From Linyphia triangularis (taxonomy: Eukaryota; Arthropoda; Arachnida; Araneae; Linyphiidae), in the NCBI GenBank assembly GCA_963978545.1, contig OZ021722.1:37465365-37529364 (forward strand): a stretch of DNA of 64,000 nt, written 5' to 3'. A program made the translations under genes and the position numbers. This document shows positions 35,479 through 51,981 of this stretch, piece by piece. The notes under the pieces are model-generated. The model did not search any database, was not told where the DNA came from, and saw only the letters and a program-made list of their open reading frames with translations. Position 1 is the stretch's first letter, and every line of letters starts with the position of its first letter.

Positions 35479-36826
35479 TATACAAAATCCGTGTAGTAAG
35501 GAGATTAACAAGACAAAAAAAAAAAAAAAAAAATCCCTCCAAGATAAAGAAAATCACCGCAATGTTTCGATGACATTATTTAAAAATATTTCAAATTTAA
35601 AACATTCAAAATAAAGTATGCCAAATGACAATTAGAATTTGAAGGTTTCTCACAGACTGGAAATCATTCTGTTTATTGGACCATTTATGTTTCAATTCAA
35701 TTTAAATTTAAACCAAGCGTGTCTGCTGCAGTTGTTCCACTTCGTGAGACTACGGTAAACAAACAGGTACCATTCTGGAGATGCCGCTTCTTCTTTTTTT
35801 TTTTTTTTTTGTTACCATTTTAAGCCGTTGGAATTTATCGTTTGATTTCTAAAACACCAATATTCTTTCCCTCTGCTTCTTCGTGAGAACTACCTCATTC
35901 AAAGAATAATCGAGCTCAGAATTAAGCACATAGGAAATCGACAAACCATTTTAATATTTCTTGTATTTAGACATCTTAATGCACTCCGTTTTCTTTGTAA
36001 CAAACAAAAGACATACACACGCTCATTAATTCCAATTAACCAAAAGCCATGTCTCTAACCAAAATGATACTAAAAAAAACTTCTCTGCAAGTTTTTTTAT
36101 CTGCATTAAATCCATTTCAAATTTTTGATATAACAAACTGATATGACCAAAAAAAAAAGCGCATTTTGGGGTTCCTTTGGGCAAGTTAAGTTGGTTTGTG
36201 ATACCTTGAGCAATCAATTTCCTGGTAACAATTTCGACGGCCAAGAAGGTTCGTCACGAACGCATTGACTCCGGTTAAACAGAATATGCCACTCATTATG
36301 GAAGCATCACTGGCTCAAACAATGACCAGGAAGCAAAGTACCGGCCCACATAAGCACGGCACGCAAACAGAATGGAATGGGAAGAACAAACGCACTCCAT
36401 TTGCACTGTTACATTTGTGGCACCTTTGTTCGGCATTCCGAATTGTTCCAGAACACCGTCTTCATCAAACAAATGTTCTTGAGACCGTAATAAATAAATG
36501 GAATATGAGCTTATTACTTTATTAAGGATGCAAATGTTACATATGCAGGAGGCTAGGCTAGGAAAAAAAGGGTAACGAGTACTTTTAGTAAGAATATAGC
36601 CTGGAGCCTACAATACTTTAGGGGCCTACTTTCAAATAAAAGAAAAGTGTTATAAAAATTTGTATAGATTATTATGTTTTAGTATGTTATTTAATTATTT
36701 ATTATATTGTTTTTATTAGAACTCGATTAAAAAAAGATACAATCATATCATACTAAAATCGTATAAGATGTTTATCTTTAAATAATTTTTTTGTAAATTT
36801 TAATTGTGTAATTCATTAATGTGATA
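35479..36826. other. Stretch without recognisable gene
   Basis: The segment 36240-36500 is G+C-richer. One frame there reads HCYICGTFVRHSELFQ, superficially like a C2H2 finger, but lacks the His pair. No gene is supported. Confidence 0.45.
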
Positions 36827-37365
36827 CACAGGCTGTTGGTGGGGAAAAAACACAATGCGTATTTACTTGCAAAACAGTCAACAGAACAAACTGCGCAAAT
36901 ATTTATTTTTAAATTGGACCTACATTTCCTATTTACCCTTGATTTAAGAAACCTTTGCCAGAGCTGCCTTAGGCTCAAGTCAATTTTAATGCAGGTTGGG
37001 TAAACAACAAGTATTTCACTACCAAACAATTGTTTGATATTACTATCCTAGTGAGGAGAAAAGAAACAAAACACTTGTAATGAAAACAACACTAAACAAA
37101 GATTAAAAATAAATTTAGAAGTACAATATTTGTGTTACAAGTTTAATTAAAATAATTTAAACTATCGTTTTTTTTTTAAAGAAATATTATTGTGCCATAT
37201 TCTTTCGGCTAATTTTTTATTTGGTGCGGCGTGGCGTTTCTATGAAGATAAAAGAATGAAAGGTTGTATTTTAATTTCTAAGTTTCTGTAATCAGTTTAA
37301 GTTCTAGATATCACATACAACATGATTGCACAATGTTTTTTTCCCCCAGCTAACCAATATTAGAA
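36827..37365 (+). repeat. Dispersed repeat, copy 2
   Basis: Aligns with 27908-28413, same orientation. Strongest blocks are GAGAAAAGAAACAAAACACT, TTTGATATTACTATCCTA and CACATACAACATGATTG. The internal segment 37085-37240 is more diverged or replaced. Confidence 0.65.
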
Positions 37366-41299
<3,934 letters not shown>

Positions 41300-41851
41300 G
41301 AATCATTATTTATCAACAATTACATATTCTATTCGACTGAATAAGTTTTCTTTAATCGCTTTTGATTATATGTTGCTGAATGGAGTTTTGAAATTAAAGT
41401 GTTCTTCAACTGAAACTGCTCAAATTATCCTCAGTATTAGTTTTCTCCATTACAATGTAAATGATTATTAAAAAAGGAATATCAAATCAAATAATCGATC
41501 TATCGAAGAATCAATATTATTTCAAATAAAGAGCTAAAAGTATTGCTTCGAAAGAATTGATTGAAAATCATACAATTTAAGAAATTTTAAATTGTACTCA
41601 ATAAAATGAAAACAAACTATTTTATTTTAATAATTTAATATAATTTAAGGTATAATTTTTCAATTTTGTCGTGAACTTTGTTTAAATCAAAATAATGTTT
41701 AGCTTGTAAAATATAATAAACTAGCTAAATACCCGTGCTTCGCTACGAAATTTTAACATGTGCAATATTTTAGCTAGCTGTGAGGCCTCGCGTTAAGGAA
41801 ATCTGTCATTCGTGTATAAGACCCAGTTTTTGGAGCTTCGCTCGCAGGAAG

Positions 41852-42058
41852 GTTCATCGCTACGCAAAAAGTTCGTTCGCTGAAAAGTTCATGGACACGT
41901 AAACACAGGCTTATTTCACTCGTTAAAAGGTTCATTGCTATGCAAGCATAGGCTCGCTTCGCTCTCTGAAATGTTCATTGCTGCGTAAGCATAAGCTCGA
42001 TTCGCTCTCTGAAAGTTTCATTGCTGCGTAAGCATTAAGCTCGCTTCACTCACTAAAA
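41852..42058 (+). repeat. 43-bp tandem array inside the repeat
   Basis: The anchor GTTCATTGCT recurs at 41852, 41887, 41930, 41973 and 42016; the last four spacings are exactly 43 bp. Units carry GCGTAAGCATAAGCTCG and TTCGCTCTCTGAAA. The first unit is shorter and more diverged. Confidence 0.85.
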
Positions 42059-42189
42059 TCTAATACTTACGTACTTAATATTGGAAGCCTCTCCCTTGTC
42101 AAGAAAAACAAAATTCCCCGTTAATACAATAATACAACACCCCTTTAAGGTTATTTTAAGGTTTTTTAAGGTTATTTGTGGAAAGCAAT

Positions 42190-42930
42190 ATTAGAGGCTA
42201 AAACTACTTATGTTGAAACTTTCAGAGATCTAGGCCTATTCGAAGTCGCTTTTTGTAAAAAAATTAATTGAAAAACAAATTAAAATTTTAACATTCTTTT
42301 TATCAGTCCAATTAGAAGGCCAAAACTACTTGTGTTGAAAATGTCAGAAATGTAGCCCAATCACAAATTGCTTTGTAAAATATTTGTTAATTAATAATAA
42401 AAAAAAAAAATTAAATTCCGTTTTTTAAAAATCCCATTAGAAGGCCACAACTATATATGTTGAAAATTCAAAGCTGTAGCCGTATTTGAAATCGTTTTGT
42501 AATAGTTAATTAATTAATTAATTAATTAATTAATTCTAAAAATTAATTTAAACGAAACTAAATAAAAATGTAAAATTCTGTTTTTCAAAAGTCCAATTAA
42601 AAGGCTAAAACTACTTATGTTGAAAATTTCAGAGCTGTAACCCAATTAGTAGTCGTTTTGTAAAATGTTTATTAATTAATTAAAAAAATTAATTAAAAAA
42701 GAACAAAATAAAAATTTAAAATTCTGTTTTTTAAAAGCCTAATTAAAAGGCCAAAACTACTTATGTTGAAAATTTCAGAGCTGTAGCCCTATTAGATATT
42801 GTTTTGTAACATATTTATTAACTAAAAAAATTAATTAAAAAAGAACTAATTAAAATTCTGTTTGTGATGCATAAAATAAGAAGGTCAAAACTACGTATGC
42901 TGAAAATTTCAGAGCTCTACTCCAATTTTA
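42190..42930 (+). repeat. Degenerate 120-160-bp tandem array, six units
   Basis: The core AAACTACTTATGTTGAAA followed by TTTCAGAGCTGTAGCCC recurs at 42201, 42323, 42448, 42608, 42754 and 42888. Each core is preceded by AATTAGAAGGCC and followed by TTTTGTAA and ATTAATTA-rich linkers of variable length; one linker (42508-42534) is a pure TTAA run. Confidence 0.85.
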
Positions 42931-42997
42931 AGTAGGTTTCTATAGATCCACAGAAACACAGACAGACAGACACACAGCTTGTTTTATTATTATAGAT

Positions 42998-45732
42998 TTG
43001 GCAAAATTCAAAGATTAAAAATAATTTATTTCTCAAAAGTAATTTTCAAATGCAGTATATATTAATCATTTGAATATTTGCACTTCAAAAAATGTGGACA
43101 TGATCTCCTTTTTAAAATTTTCGAAGTTCAGGACCATTGAAAAATGTAATAAATAATTGTAAAACACACGGACTGTTTACTTTTCTTCTTATATTTTCCT
43201 TGATATAAACAAACTCAATTTAAAATGGTTGCTTCCTTTTCCTATTTACAGAAACGGTGGATGTATGTGTTTGTTTGAAAGCGCACCTCGGCTTATTTAA
43301 AAACAGAATAAATACAATTCTCTCAACTTGTCAATGGAATGTTACCTATTGAGTGTAATTTTTCAGAAAATGAGTTCACATATGTTGAAATTGCGTGTTT
43401 CTTTCGTATGGTATACCTGCATCACCAAAAATACGATGACCTCCAGAAACTCACTTAATTTATTATTAATTGCTATTTAATATCTACTGGAGGGAATAAG
43501 GAGGAATCTTCGCTGAATAAGTGCATCTAATACCAACTGGAATTTATAAACATTTTTCCATGGAACGAAGTTCGCATTCCTCTATTCCTCTACTTAATCT
43601 TCTTAAGCGCATTCTAAAGCTGATCAAACGTACCAAATGCTCTTTGATTCACATTTCTCCAGCTACACTCACTAAATTACAATAGTTATTGGTAGACTTT
43701 CAAAATCCCAACGTTTCTCTTATCCTTGAAATTAGAATGGAATTTATTCGAGTCTTTTTTATAGGGGCATGTTTGTGCTTACTCATTCGGGAAAAAAATC
43801 AATCTATATATTTTTTTGGCTTATACTTAAAAGCTTTTCAGGGGATAAGACTCACGATAGATCAATGTGCTTCCGTTAGGTCAGCCACAGATATTCTAGA
43901 AATACCATCCAACAAAAGAACAACATTTTTAGAATATCGTATTGACTTTCCTTACTCATTTGCGGAGTTATTTATATTTGTTCCACAAAGTAGGGAATCG
44001 TCTGCTTCTGTTATTTGTAGTTGTAAAAAGTTACAAGTCCTCCTGGCAGTCTGTGCGGGTCATAAACGATCGAACTAATCGAGGTAGACTAGGAATGTTG
44101 ACCGATGGCCCAAGGGCAAACGTTGGCCCACATTGCTTTGGTAGAACTTTTAAGTCTCGTCGCGTAAAGATAATGCACGCGCATCTACGAGGACTTGTCT
44201 TTTGAACTGATGTCAAATGTTATCTGGGACAAAGATATTTCGAAAGTAACGTTTGTATGCGAGGATTAACTCCAAGCATCTCAAGTAATAAAAAAAAAAC
44301 TCCAGAGATAAACATCCTTGAAAGAGTTATTAGAATATTTAATAAATAATGTGGCAGTGAAATATAGAGTTTTCTCAAATTAATTATTGTAATTAGGTGA
44401 ACATTTTGATAAACTTCGACCTTTCGTTGGAAAATCAAGAAAAGAAGAAAATGAAGAAAATTTTATACACCTACCAAATTTTAAAATATTAAATGACCTA
44501 AAAATACCTCTTGACTTAAAACACATTTAGGGGTAGGTTATCATAATACGATGCCCTGAATACGAAATTTCAAAAATACCAACCAATTCGTTATTTAAAA
44601 ATTGCCTCTTCCGAACATGAGTGCCGCCATGGAAGCACAATAGTTTGCACGTGCACACGTGCTGGTATTTGATGATTACAAGAAGTGAAAAAAAGAGGTA
44701 AAATATTTTAAACATAATTTTTTTTTTTTTTAATATTTTAAACATAAAATTAAAGTAAACTCATTAACATTTCATTAGGGAATCAAATTGCATTTTTTTT
44801 AATCAATGCTCGAATACAAACTTTATGCAGTCTTATACACTTCTGAAAATATTACTTTCGGAACTCATGACTTATAACACAGAAACTACTAAATTTAATG
44901 TAAAGAAACTCGTATGGTAAATAGTTTTGAAAACTCCGATAATAAGCAATTAATATTAGCAGCCAGTAGGCGAGCAAAAATCTCACACCACCCAATCAAT
45001 CAATCAAGCAATTAATATTTTTTTATACGTCACATACTTTCGAAATCACTTTACCTTTTAACATTTGCAGGCTTAACATGAGGTATGGTAAGAATCTAGT
45101 TGTGATTATATATTTTGAAATAATATTTTTCTTAAACTAGCCATCCGCTTAAAATGTCTGCTAGCTAAATGCAGTAAAAAACTGAACACAATACATAATT
45201 AATCTATAGTTAGTTTATATCACTCAGTATATACAGCCTAATTGTATGTATGTAGTAATTCGAAGCAAAAAAAGTAGTCGAGAAACGAAAAAAAAGAATA
45301 GTTTCTTTTCTTATATGACAGAAATTTGAATAGTCCAGTTGCAAAAGCCAGCTATGTCCATTTCAGTTCATTTTGCAGGATATTCAAGAATAGTTAAATA
45401 GAAATGTAGTGGAGGAGAATGCAGTTGAACGGTCGGCACTCTACAACTGTTTCAGGTTAGAATTTCAGTATTTTAATATCGGCGATTCTGGTTAAATTTT
45501 TATATTCTATCAATCTTATAAGATTGATTATAAGAAAAGCCTTATAAGATTTCTCTTTACACCATACCACTATTTGTAAAAAGCAAATTTTAAAACAACG
45601 AAATGATAGCCTCAATTTGAAATTTTTATAAGTGTTACCGGCAATGTATTAAAGCCGTCATTCAATAGAATACCAAGGAATTTTATACAATGCCGAAAAC
45701 TGGCCGGCAAAGTATGAAATATAAGAATTATT
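42998..45732. other. Stretch without recognisable gene
   Basis: A 129-codon opening at 43689-44078 begins at TTG and has no family resemblance. Near 44095 the palindromic-looking GGCCCAAGGGCAAACGTTGG then CCC suggests a small foldback. An AATCAATC run lies near 44993. Confidence 0.45.
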
Positions 45733-45736
45733 ATAT
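45733..45736. repeat. ATAT target-site duplication, left
   Basis: ATAT directly precedes TGTTGCG at 45737 and matches ATAT after CGTAACA at 46548-46551. Confidence 0.7.
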
Positions 45737-45795
45737 TGTTGCGTTGTACGGGTTCGAAAGATTTGAAGCCAAAATCAGATCAAAACTTGTAGAAA

Positions 45796-45801
45796 TTTAT
45801 T
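45796..45801 (-). terminator. LTR polyadenylation signal AATAAA
   Basis: GGAATAAATTTC on the minus strand lies about 300 bp downstream of the TATA box and about 60 bp before the LTR end, as in many retrotransposon LTRs. Confidence 0.6.
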
Positions 45802-46100
45802 CCAAAATAACTCTTCACAGTTCTCTTACAGCTCCAGAACTTCTCGTTCTAGTAGACACAATACAGCTCTTTTCACCTCAATAGAGCACAAAACAGCAGT
45901 TAAAAACTTGATAACAACTGCTAAATCGCCGCAAAAGACAATGCAATACAGTTCGCTCAGTATCTCCAGTCAACTAATTCAGTGACTCAAAATCCAAGAA
46001 CTCACTCAAGTCAGGAATACAGCTCTCACAATGAACGTTGAGAGACAACTCACTCAGTGATTCAAAATCAACTAACTAACTGACTCACTCACGGCCGGGT

Positions 46101-46107
46101 TTATATA
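46101..46107 (-). promoter_or_regulatory. LTR TATA box
   Basis: CCCTATATAAACCCGG on the minus strand. Transcription would start about 25-30 bp downstream, near 46072. It lies after the CGCCAA-rich U3 block. Confidence 0.6.
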
Positions 46108-46228
46108 GGGGAGGCTGCGAATCTTCACGAACCTTCCAGAGATAGACATTTGGAGAACTTTCCAGAATGTAGTTGAAAAGTCCTATATACATGTACAAGG
46201 GATACATGTACCCATACATGTACCGAAA

Positions 46229-46345
46229 ATGTCGCCAAATGGTCGCCAAGTTTGGCGACATTTGGCGATTTCTCGCCAAATTTGGCGGTAAAAATTAGTC
46301 GCCAAAACCATCGCCAACTTGGCTCTATCTCGCCAATTTGGCGAG
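46229..46345. repeat. Cluster of CGCCAA/TTGGCG motifs in the LTR U3
   Basis: Ten copies of CGCCAA or its complement occur in about 115 bp, several as TCGCCAAATTTGGCG palindromes. The arrangement, upstream of the TATA box, suggests an enhancer array for a dimeric DNA-binding protein. The motif partly resembles E2F sites (TTTGGCGC), but the final base differs. Confidence 0.8.
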
Positions 46346-46547
46346 ATTCCCATTACCATAATGTTAAATGCCCTGCCCCTTGAAACTCGCTTCCCAGAGT
46401 TACCTCTGTAAAACCCGTTATCAAGCGATAACACCCCTATTGCCGGGAAACAAACCATTGCATTGCCTTATGCGAAATGTACAGAAATTTATCTATTTAC
46501 AAAATTAACACTACGAAATATTTACAAATATACAAAAATTCGTAACA

Positions 46548-46551
46548 ATAT
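46548..46551. repeat. ATAT target-site duplication, right
   Basis: Matches the 4 bp before the LTR at 45733-45736. Because flanks are A+T-rich, a 4-bp match alone is modest evidence; the TG...CA ends support it. Confidence 0.7.
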
Positions 46552-46856
46552 ATACCTAGGCATTGTATATAATACCTATGCATTCTATAGAATGCTTTTC
46601 ATACATCGCATTTGGACGATTCATTTCGATAAATCTTGCCATGTTTATGTTATGTCTAGAAAAGCGGAAACTTTTTCCAATAATCCATATTTAGTTATTA
46701 ATATTGTTTTCCATAGATGAAATAGAAATTCGAAATCGAGAAAAATATGCTTCAACGATGGTTTCCCTTTATCTTTGACTTAAGCTATCATCTCGAATTG
46801 CCAACAAAGCTTTTTTTATTTTTTGACAGATAATTCCGACTAAAGCATTAATTTTT

Positions 46857-47659
<803 letters not shown>

Positions 47660-47840
47660 ACTTTATAAACAAGCACATTTCCTCGAATTATTCCCACTAA
47701 TTCCTCGTCAACAAAATCCTCTTTCCTTCCCCTCGACACATCGGACTTTTTGTTTTTCATCAACCTTGTTCACTTTCACTTCAACACAATTTCATCCGAA
47801 AAAATCTCCGCCCTGCCGTGTTTGAAACAATAACATTTTT

Positions 47841-48038
47841 ATGACTTCCGACTATTTTTCGTCAGGTATCCGGTTTCGTCGTCCCAACCATTCGACGTGC
47901 GACATTGTGCCGGAAGTCCCCATCTCTCGTCACAGGAAACGACGCGGAATACCGCCAGTGTCGCGTTTCCAGGGGCAACCGGACCATGCGACCTTTTGTA
48001 ACCCGGCATTTACTCTATTGGTTGAAGAACAGACATAG
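47841..48038 (+). CDS. 65-codon ATG ORF in a G+C-rich island
   Basis: The ORF begins with ATG and reads MTSDYFSSGIRFRRPNHST, DIVPEVPISRHRKRRGIPPV and NPAFTLLVEEQT before TAG. Another frame is open in parallel (47905-48096). The segment is far richer in G+C and CpG than its surroundings, and contains ETS-like and X-box-like motifs. That pattern fits a promoter with first exon better than a complete small gene. No domain, signal peptide or family is recognised. Confidence 0.2.
   Translation: MTSDYFSSGIRFRRPNHSTCDIVPEVPISRHRKRRGIPPVSRFQGQPDHATFCNPAFTLLVEEQT
47910..47979. promoter_or_regulatory. ETS-like and X-box-like sites in CpG-rich island
   Basis: CCGGAAGT (47910-47917) matches the ETS core; GTTTCCAGGGGCAAC (47965-47979) matches the RFX X-box form RYYNYY-N3-RRNRAC. 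Both lie within a CpG-rich segment in otherwise A+T-rich DNA, suggesting a promoter of unknown direction. Confidence 0.3.
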
Positions 48039-50070
48039 ACAAGTGCATTTAGAGCAGAGAACTTTTAAATATTTCTTTAAATCTGAGTGTGTTTAGAAAT
48101 GTATGTTTTTACTGGGATTTAAGTTGTTTTTTTTTCCTAAAAGTTTTAGCGTATGTACCAGAAAATTTCAGATAAGATCATTGGTAAAATGTAAAAGAGA
48201 TCTTATAAAACATGTTGAGTATAACAAACTTTTTTTTATTTTTTATTTTCTGTTAGTAGAAAACACCCTGAAAATAATCTCCTTGGAAGATAGATTTATT
48301 GCTATTTGAAGGAAATATAACTGTAATTTTAGTGTAATTTAAAATTTGTTATTAATTTTGAAATTTCTTATGTTATTAAATTGCTACTGCTATATGTTCA
48401 GAAACTGGAGGAAAAAAAAATACACTTTACTATATTTAGAAAAAACAATGCGTTTAAAGAATCGAGCCAAAAATATTAAGTTTTCAAAATTCGAAGGTTT
48501 TTTTTTCAGTTGTGTCGCACCTTCGATATTCTGTCGAATACCGTGTATTTTGGTTCAGAGTATAGAATTTAATAATATCATAATATTCACTCTTAAAATA
48601 AGCAGTCATACTGTTTTAAAAATGTTTGTGTTTTTGGCTAGACAGCACGTTGTTTTATTTAAATATATAAAAAAACAAAAAAACAAAAAAAAACATATTG
48701 CATTGGTTGATATGTTTGAAGAATGTCGCAGACCTGTCATACTAGCAAAGAACTTCGAGATGTTATGCCAGTATTAAGGGCGTTTCCAAAAATATTGGTC
48801 TATATTGTGAAGAATTACTAAGGAGAGGTTTAAACAAAATGAACTTTTTTTTTTTGTGTATAAATTCCTGTCAAAATATTTTTTTTTTATCCTCTTTAGA
48901 ATTAGTCAGATATTATTTACAAGCTGTATCATTAGTTACTTAATAATAATTGTTTCTAGGAATTAGTAGGGAGGGGAAGGGGCATCAGGGAATTAGGGAC
49001 CTTCCGTAACAAATAAAATAATAATTCAAAAGTGAGTCTAAATTGAATCCTTTCGGAAAACTGCTTGGAAAATTACATGACTAACTTATTTTCTTGTAGA
49101 AGGAAAAAAAGAAAATCCATGACATAAAAAAATATCTGCAATTAAGTTGACTTCAGATTACAAAATGAAACCAGCATGAATCTCATTTCAAATCTTTAAC
49201 AACACCAATTTAAATTCACATATTGCGTGGTTCGGAAGCAAAACCATTTAAATTATCGTTGCCTTGGAGTCCCAGACTGATTATTTCAAAATTTATGATA
49301 AATAAAAACGACATATCATCGCTCTCAAGGATGAGAAAAGACAAGCAACTGCCAAAAACGCAAGCATTCTCGAAAAGGAGAGAGAGAGAGAGAGAAAAAA
49401 AAAAGAGTAACATCTCGAATTTTTTTTTATTGACAGCATAATGCGAATATAATTCCATTGTTTCGTGATAGAATCGTCTGACCCTGATTCCCGGCTTAAT
49501 TTCCATTGTCTTCATGATGAAGTTACAAACCAGTATCATGGCAGAAATAGGTTTGTTTTAATGTCATGCATAATGATTTTAATTTTACCATTATTATTTT
49601 AAGTATTTTTTAGTGTTCTTTTTATTGACAGTATAATAATCTCTGCGACAGATAGAAGGAATGCTTAATTGCTCGTATAACATTGAAGAGGTTCGCTGTT
49701 GGGGGACATATAATTGCTTGTAATTAAGTTATAATGCGAAAGTGACTCAGCCTTATCTTATGTGATCAGCGAACCATGAATTTTTTTGTTAATTTGTGTT
49801 TGCGTCTTCGTGAAGGAATCTGTCTTTAGCTTATAAAAAGGTTTAGGAAAATTTATCATCATATGATCATGCCCCAAGCGACAAAAAAGAATAATTTTGA
49901 ATTTCGTATTTAGCAGTATTCTCTTTAATTCTTACTCTATAATATTTTGATTAAATAGAAAATTAAAGTACATACTACTGAAATCTAGATGTATCTGTTT
50001 TAGTAAAAAAAAAGATGCCCATGCATTGAGGAGGAAAAAACATGTAATTTTCATTAATAGTTTTTTTAAA
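48039..50070. other. A+T-rich stretch without recognisable gene
   Basis: The longest open frame in the window (48346-48777, 143 codons from TTG) lies here but is Lys/Phe/Ile-dominated with poly-A codons and has no other support. A GA run (49378-49393) interrupts a minus-strand opening at 49216-49539. Confidence 0.5.
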
Positions 50071-51400
50071 TACTAGGGGGCTCCATTCCCTGCTCTCTAA
50101 CGTTCCCAATCCCCAGGGAATAATAACTCATTCCTTTGGTTTGCTACGCAATCTTCATTTATTTATATCCGATTTAAAAGAAGCTATATTATTTATATTT
50201 TACAAACAAGTAAACCAAACTGTTGTTACCTGAAAGCCAAATAAAACGAAAAAATATTAATTAATTATCTGTTCGGAAAGGCTTCATACAGCCTGGAATG
50301 CCTGAAGTATCAAAATTGATACTCACAAAAATAGCAAGATTTTCTTCGAGCAAAAACAGACACTTGGTAATAATAATTATATTGTATAGTAAAAATAAGA
50401 TACTCACCTACCTCAAAAGTGTTTTTATTTTTCGGAAAAATGAAATGCGTCAAAGATTTATTCCGTAAAAATTTTTCTAAAAATATGTCAATTGTTCAAT
50501 ACGGCGGGAAAACAAAATGTCATTTGCTCAAAAGAACATTATGTAATGGTAACATACATACAGCCAAATATTAAAAACAAACCGTTTGCATGTGTATCAT
50601 TCGATTTAAAAGTCCTGTGTCAAATCGGAAACTTTGGGCATTTTCCCATTTTAAAATAATTCGTTGACGTGGAGTCGAGGTGATTGTCTGACAGTTGCCA
50701 ATTTCAAAAATACAAAAGAACCCAAGGAACGAAATAAGCAGAACATTGAATTACCAATTTTAAAAAGTAATTGACTTTTTTTAATGTGGCTCCATTTAAA
50801 TAATTTTCAGGGGTGAAAATACTTTTGTTTAAAATGTTAGAGTGGGCCGAAATTCAGTTAAAAGTCTTAATCAAACTACACAATCGGAATGACATTATCA
50901 CACATAGATTATGCCTTGTTATGTCTTTATCACTTTTTCACTGGTCGCTATTGTCGGAAGAGACGTCATTCCCTATACCTTATACCCTCTCACTCTTTTT
51001 TCGAGGTCGAAAGACTGTTCTGAAACGCGAAGAAGCCGAATTAGTGTTCACTAAAACATGATGTATCAAAATATTTTTTTATCATCCAACGACATTTTTA
51101 ATGCCATCCGCAAGAGAAGATTTTAAACATTATAACAATATTTTTTTCAATGAAATAAATTAAATATTTCAAGTATTTATTCAAATAGAAGAATACGGAG
51201 AAACCTTTCTCCCATTGGATTACCTATGACCAAATTTTAAAATGTAATTAAAACAAACTATTTAAAAATTCAACATTTTTAATTTCTTTTGGAACTAAAC
51301 GAATGCAAAAACTACTTATGTTAAAAATTTCTCAGTTATCCTTGCACCAGAAATTGAGATAATTATGACACAGAATTAGCTTGCTTACTCTTTTTTTTTA
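50071..51400 (+). repeat. Fragments related to the 41719 repeat
   Basis: TACTAGGGGGCTCCATTCCC at 50071 resembles the opening of this repeat type, and at 51301 GCAAAAACTACTTATGTT then AAAAATTTCTCAG matches the core of the 120-160-bp array at 42190. The DNA between them (including a G+C-richer patch at 50860-51060) is not recognisably repeat-derived, so they may be separate fragments. Confidence 0.4.
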
Positions 51401-51935
51401 ATAAGATAATATAGAGAGAAGATATTTTTTGGCATATTTCTTGTTGACTTTGCTCAATGTCAACGTTGCGTAAAAGTATTGCTTGAATTTATCGAATGAG
51501 AAATTTCCATCCTAATTTTTTTCTATCTCCAACTCCTGATGGACCCGAAATAATTCTAAAATGTTTCGTGTATTTTCCTCGAATTCCACCAAATTCCTCA
51601 AGCTCGAATTCCACCAAAGCAACTCTAAAAATATCACACCGAATGAAAATAAAAACGACTTATACTTGAAGTTCACAAAAAAAAAATAGCTCTAAAAAAC
51701 ACAAAACACTTCAAGTAGACAATTCAAACAACAAATTTAATGCATTATCAAAATTGTAATGCCCATAACGAACATATAAATACTTTCAATTGAAACAAAC
51801 AAAATTTTATTTCGTTAAAACGAAAACAAAATTACCTTATTGGAGCCTTTCGAGGTCCGGGCACACCATTACACGTATCTTTTATTATTATTAAACTGAA
51901 AAAAAATATATTGATTTTTTTTAAAACTACAATTA

Positions 51936-51971
<36 letters not shown>

Positions 51972-51981
51972 CTCCCACTAA

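Larger units (their letters stand above)
41719..42997 (+). mobile_element. CCCGTGCTTCGC-type repeat, 1.28 kb
   Basis: It begins AAACTAGCTAAATACCCGTG then CTTCGCTACG and ends CACAGACAGACAGACACAC-like followed by TTATTATTATAGAT. From general knowledge, elements with this opening and an ACAGACAGAC tail are abundant in arthropod genomes and resemble non-LTR retroposon tails. Inside are two independent tandem arrays (43-bp and about 120-160-bp units), listed separately. No reverse transcriptase or other ORF is present, so this copy is non-autonomous. Confidence 0.6.
45737..46547 (-). mobile_element. Solo LTR, Gypsy-like, 811 bp
   Basis: Read on the minus strand it begins TGTTACGAATTTTTG and ends CGTACAACGCAACA, so it has TG...CA ends, and it is flanked by ATAT duplications. 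It holds a TATA box (CTATATAAACCC, 46101-46107) and further on a polyadenylation signal AATAAA (45796-45801), in the order expected for U3-R-U5. No second LTR, primer-binding site or internal ORF adjoins it, so the internal region was probably lost by LTR-LTR recombination. The Gypsy assignment rests on the TGTTACG start and 4-bp duplication and is an inference. Confidence 0.82.

Noticed and set aside
36265..36525. C2H2 zinc-finger-like peptide HCYICGTFVRHSELFQ
   Set aside because: Only the Cys pair fits; the His pair and linker are missing, and the frame is short and interrupted.
43689..44078. 129-codon open frame
   Set aside because: Begins at TTG; no family resemblance, no splice signals of note, and a second frame is open over its end.
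46085..46458. Minus-strand open frames of 64 and 91 codons
   Set aside because: They lie entirely in the solo LTR U3 and result from the CGCCAA repeats.
48346..48777. 143-codon open frame, the longest in the window
   Set aside because: Starts at TTG, is dominated by Lys, Phe, Ile and Leu, contains poly-A-encoded Lys runs and shows no domain or splice context; expected by chance in A+T-rich DNA.
49216..49539. 107-codon minus-strand ATG frame
   Set aside because: Its centre is a CT/GA microsatellite giving a Ser-Leu run; the remainder has no recognisable domain.
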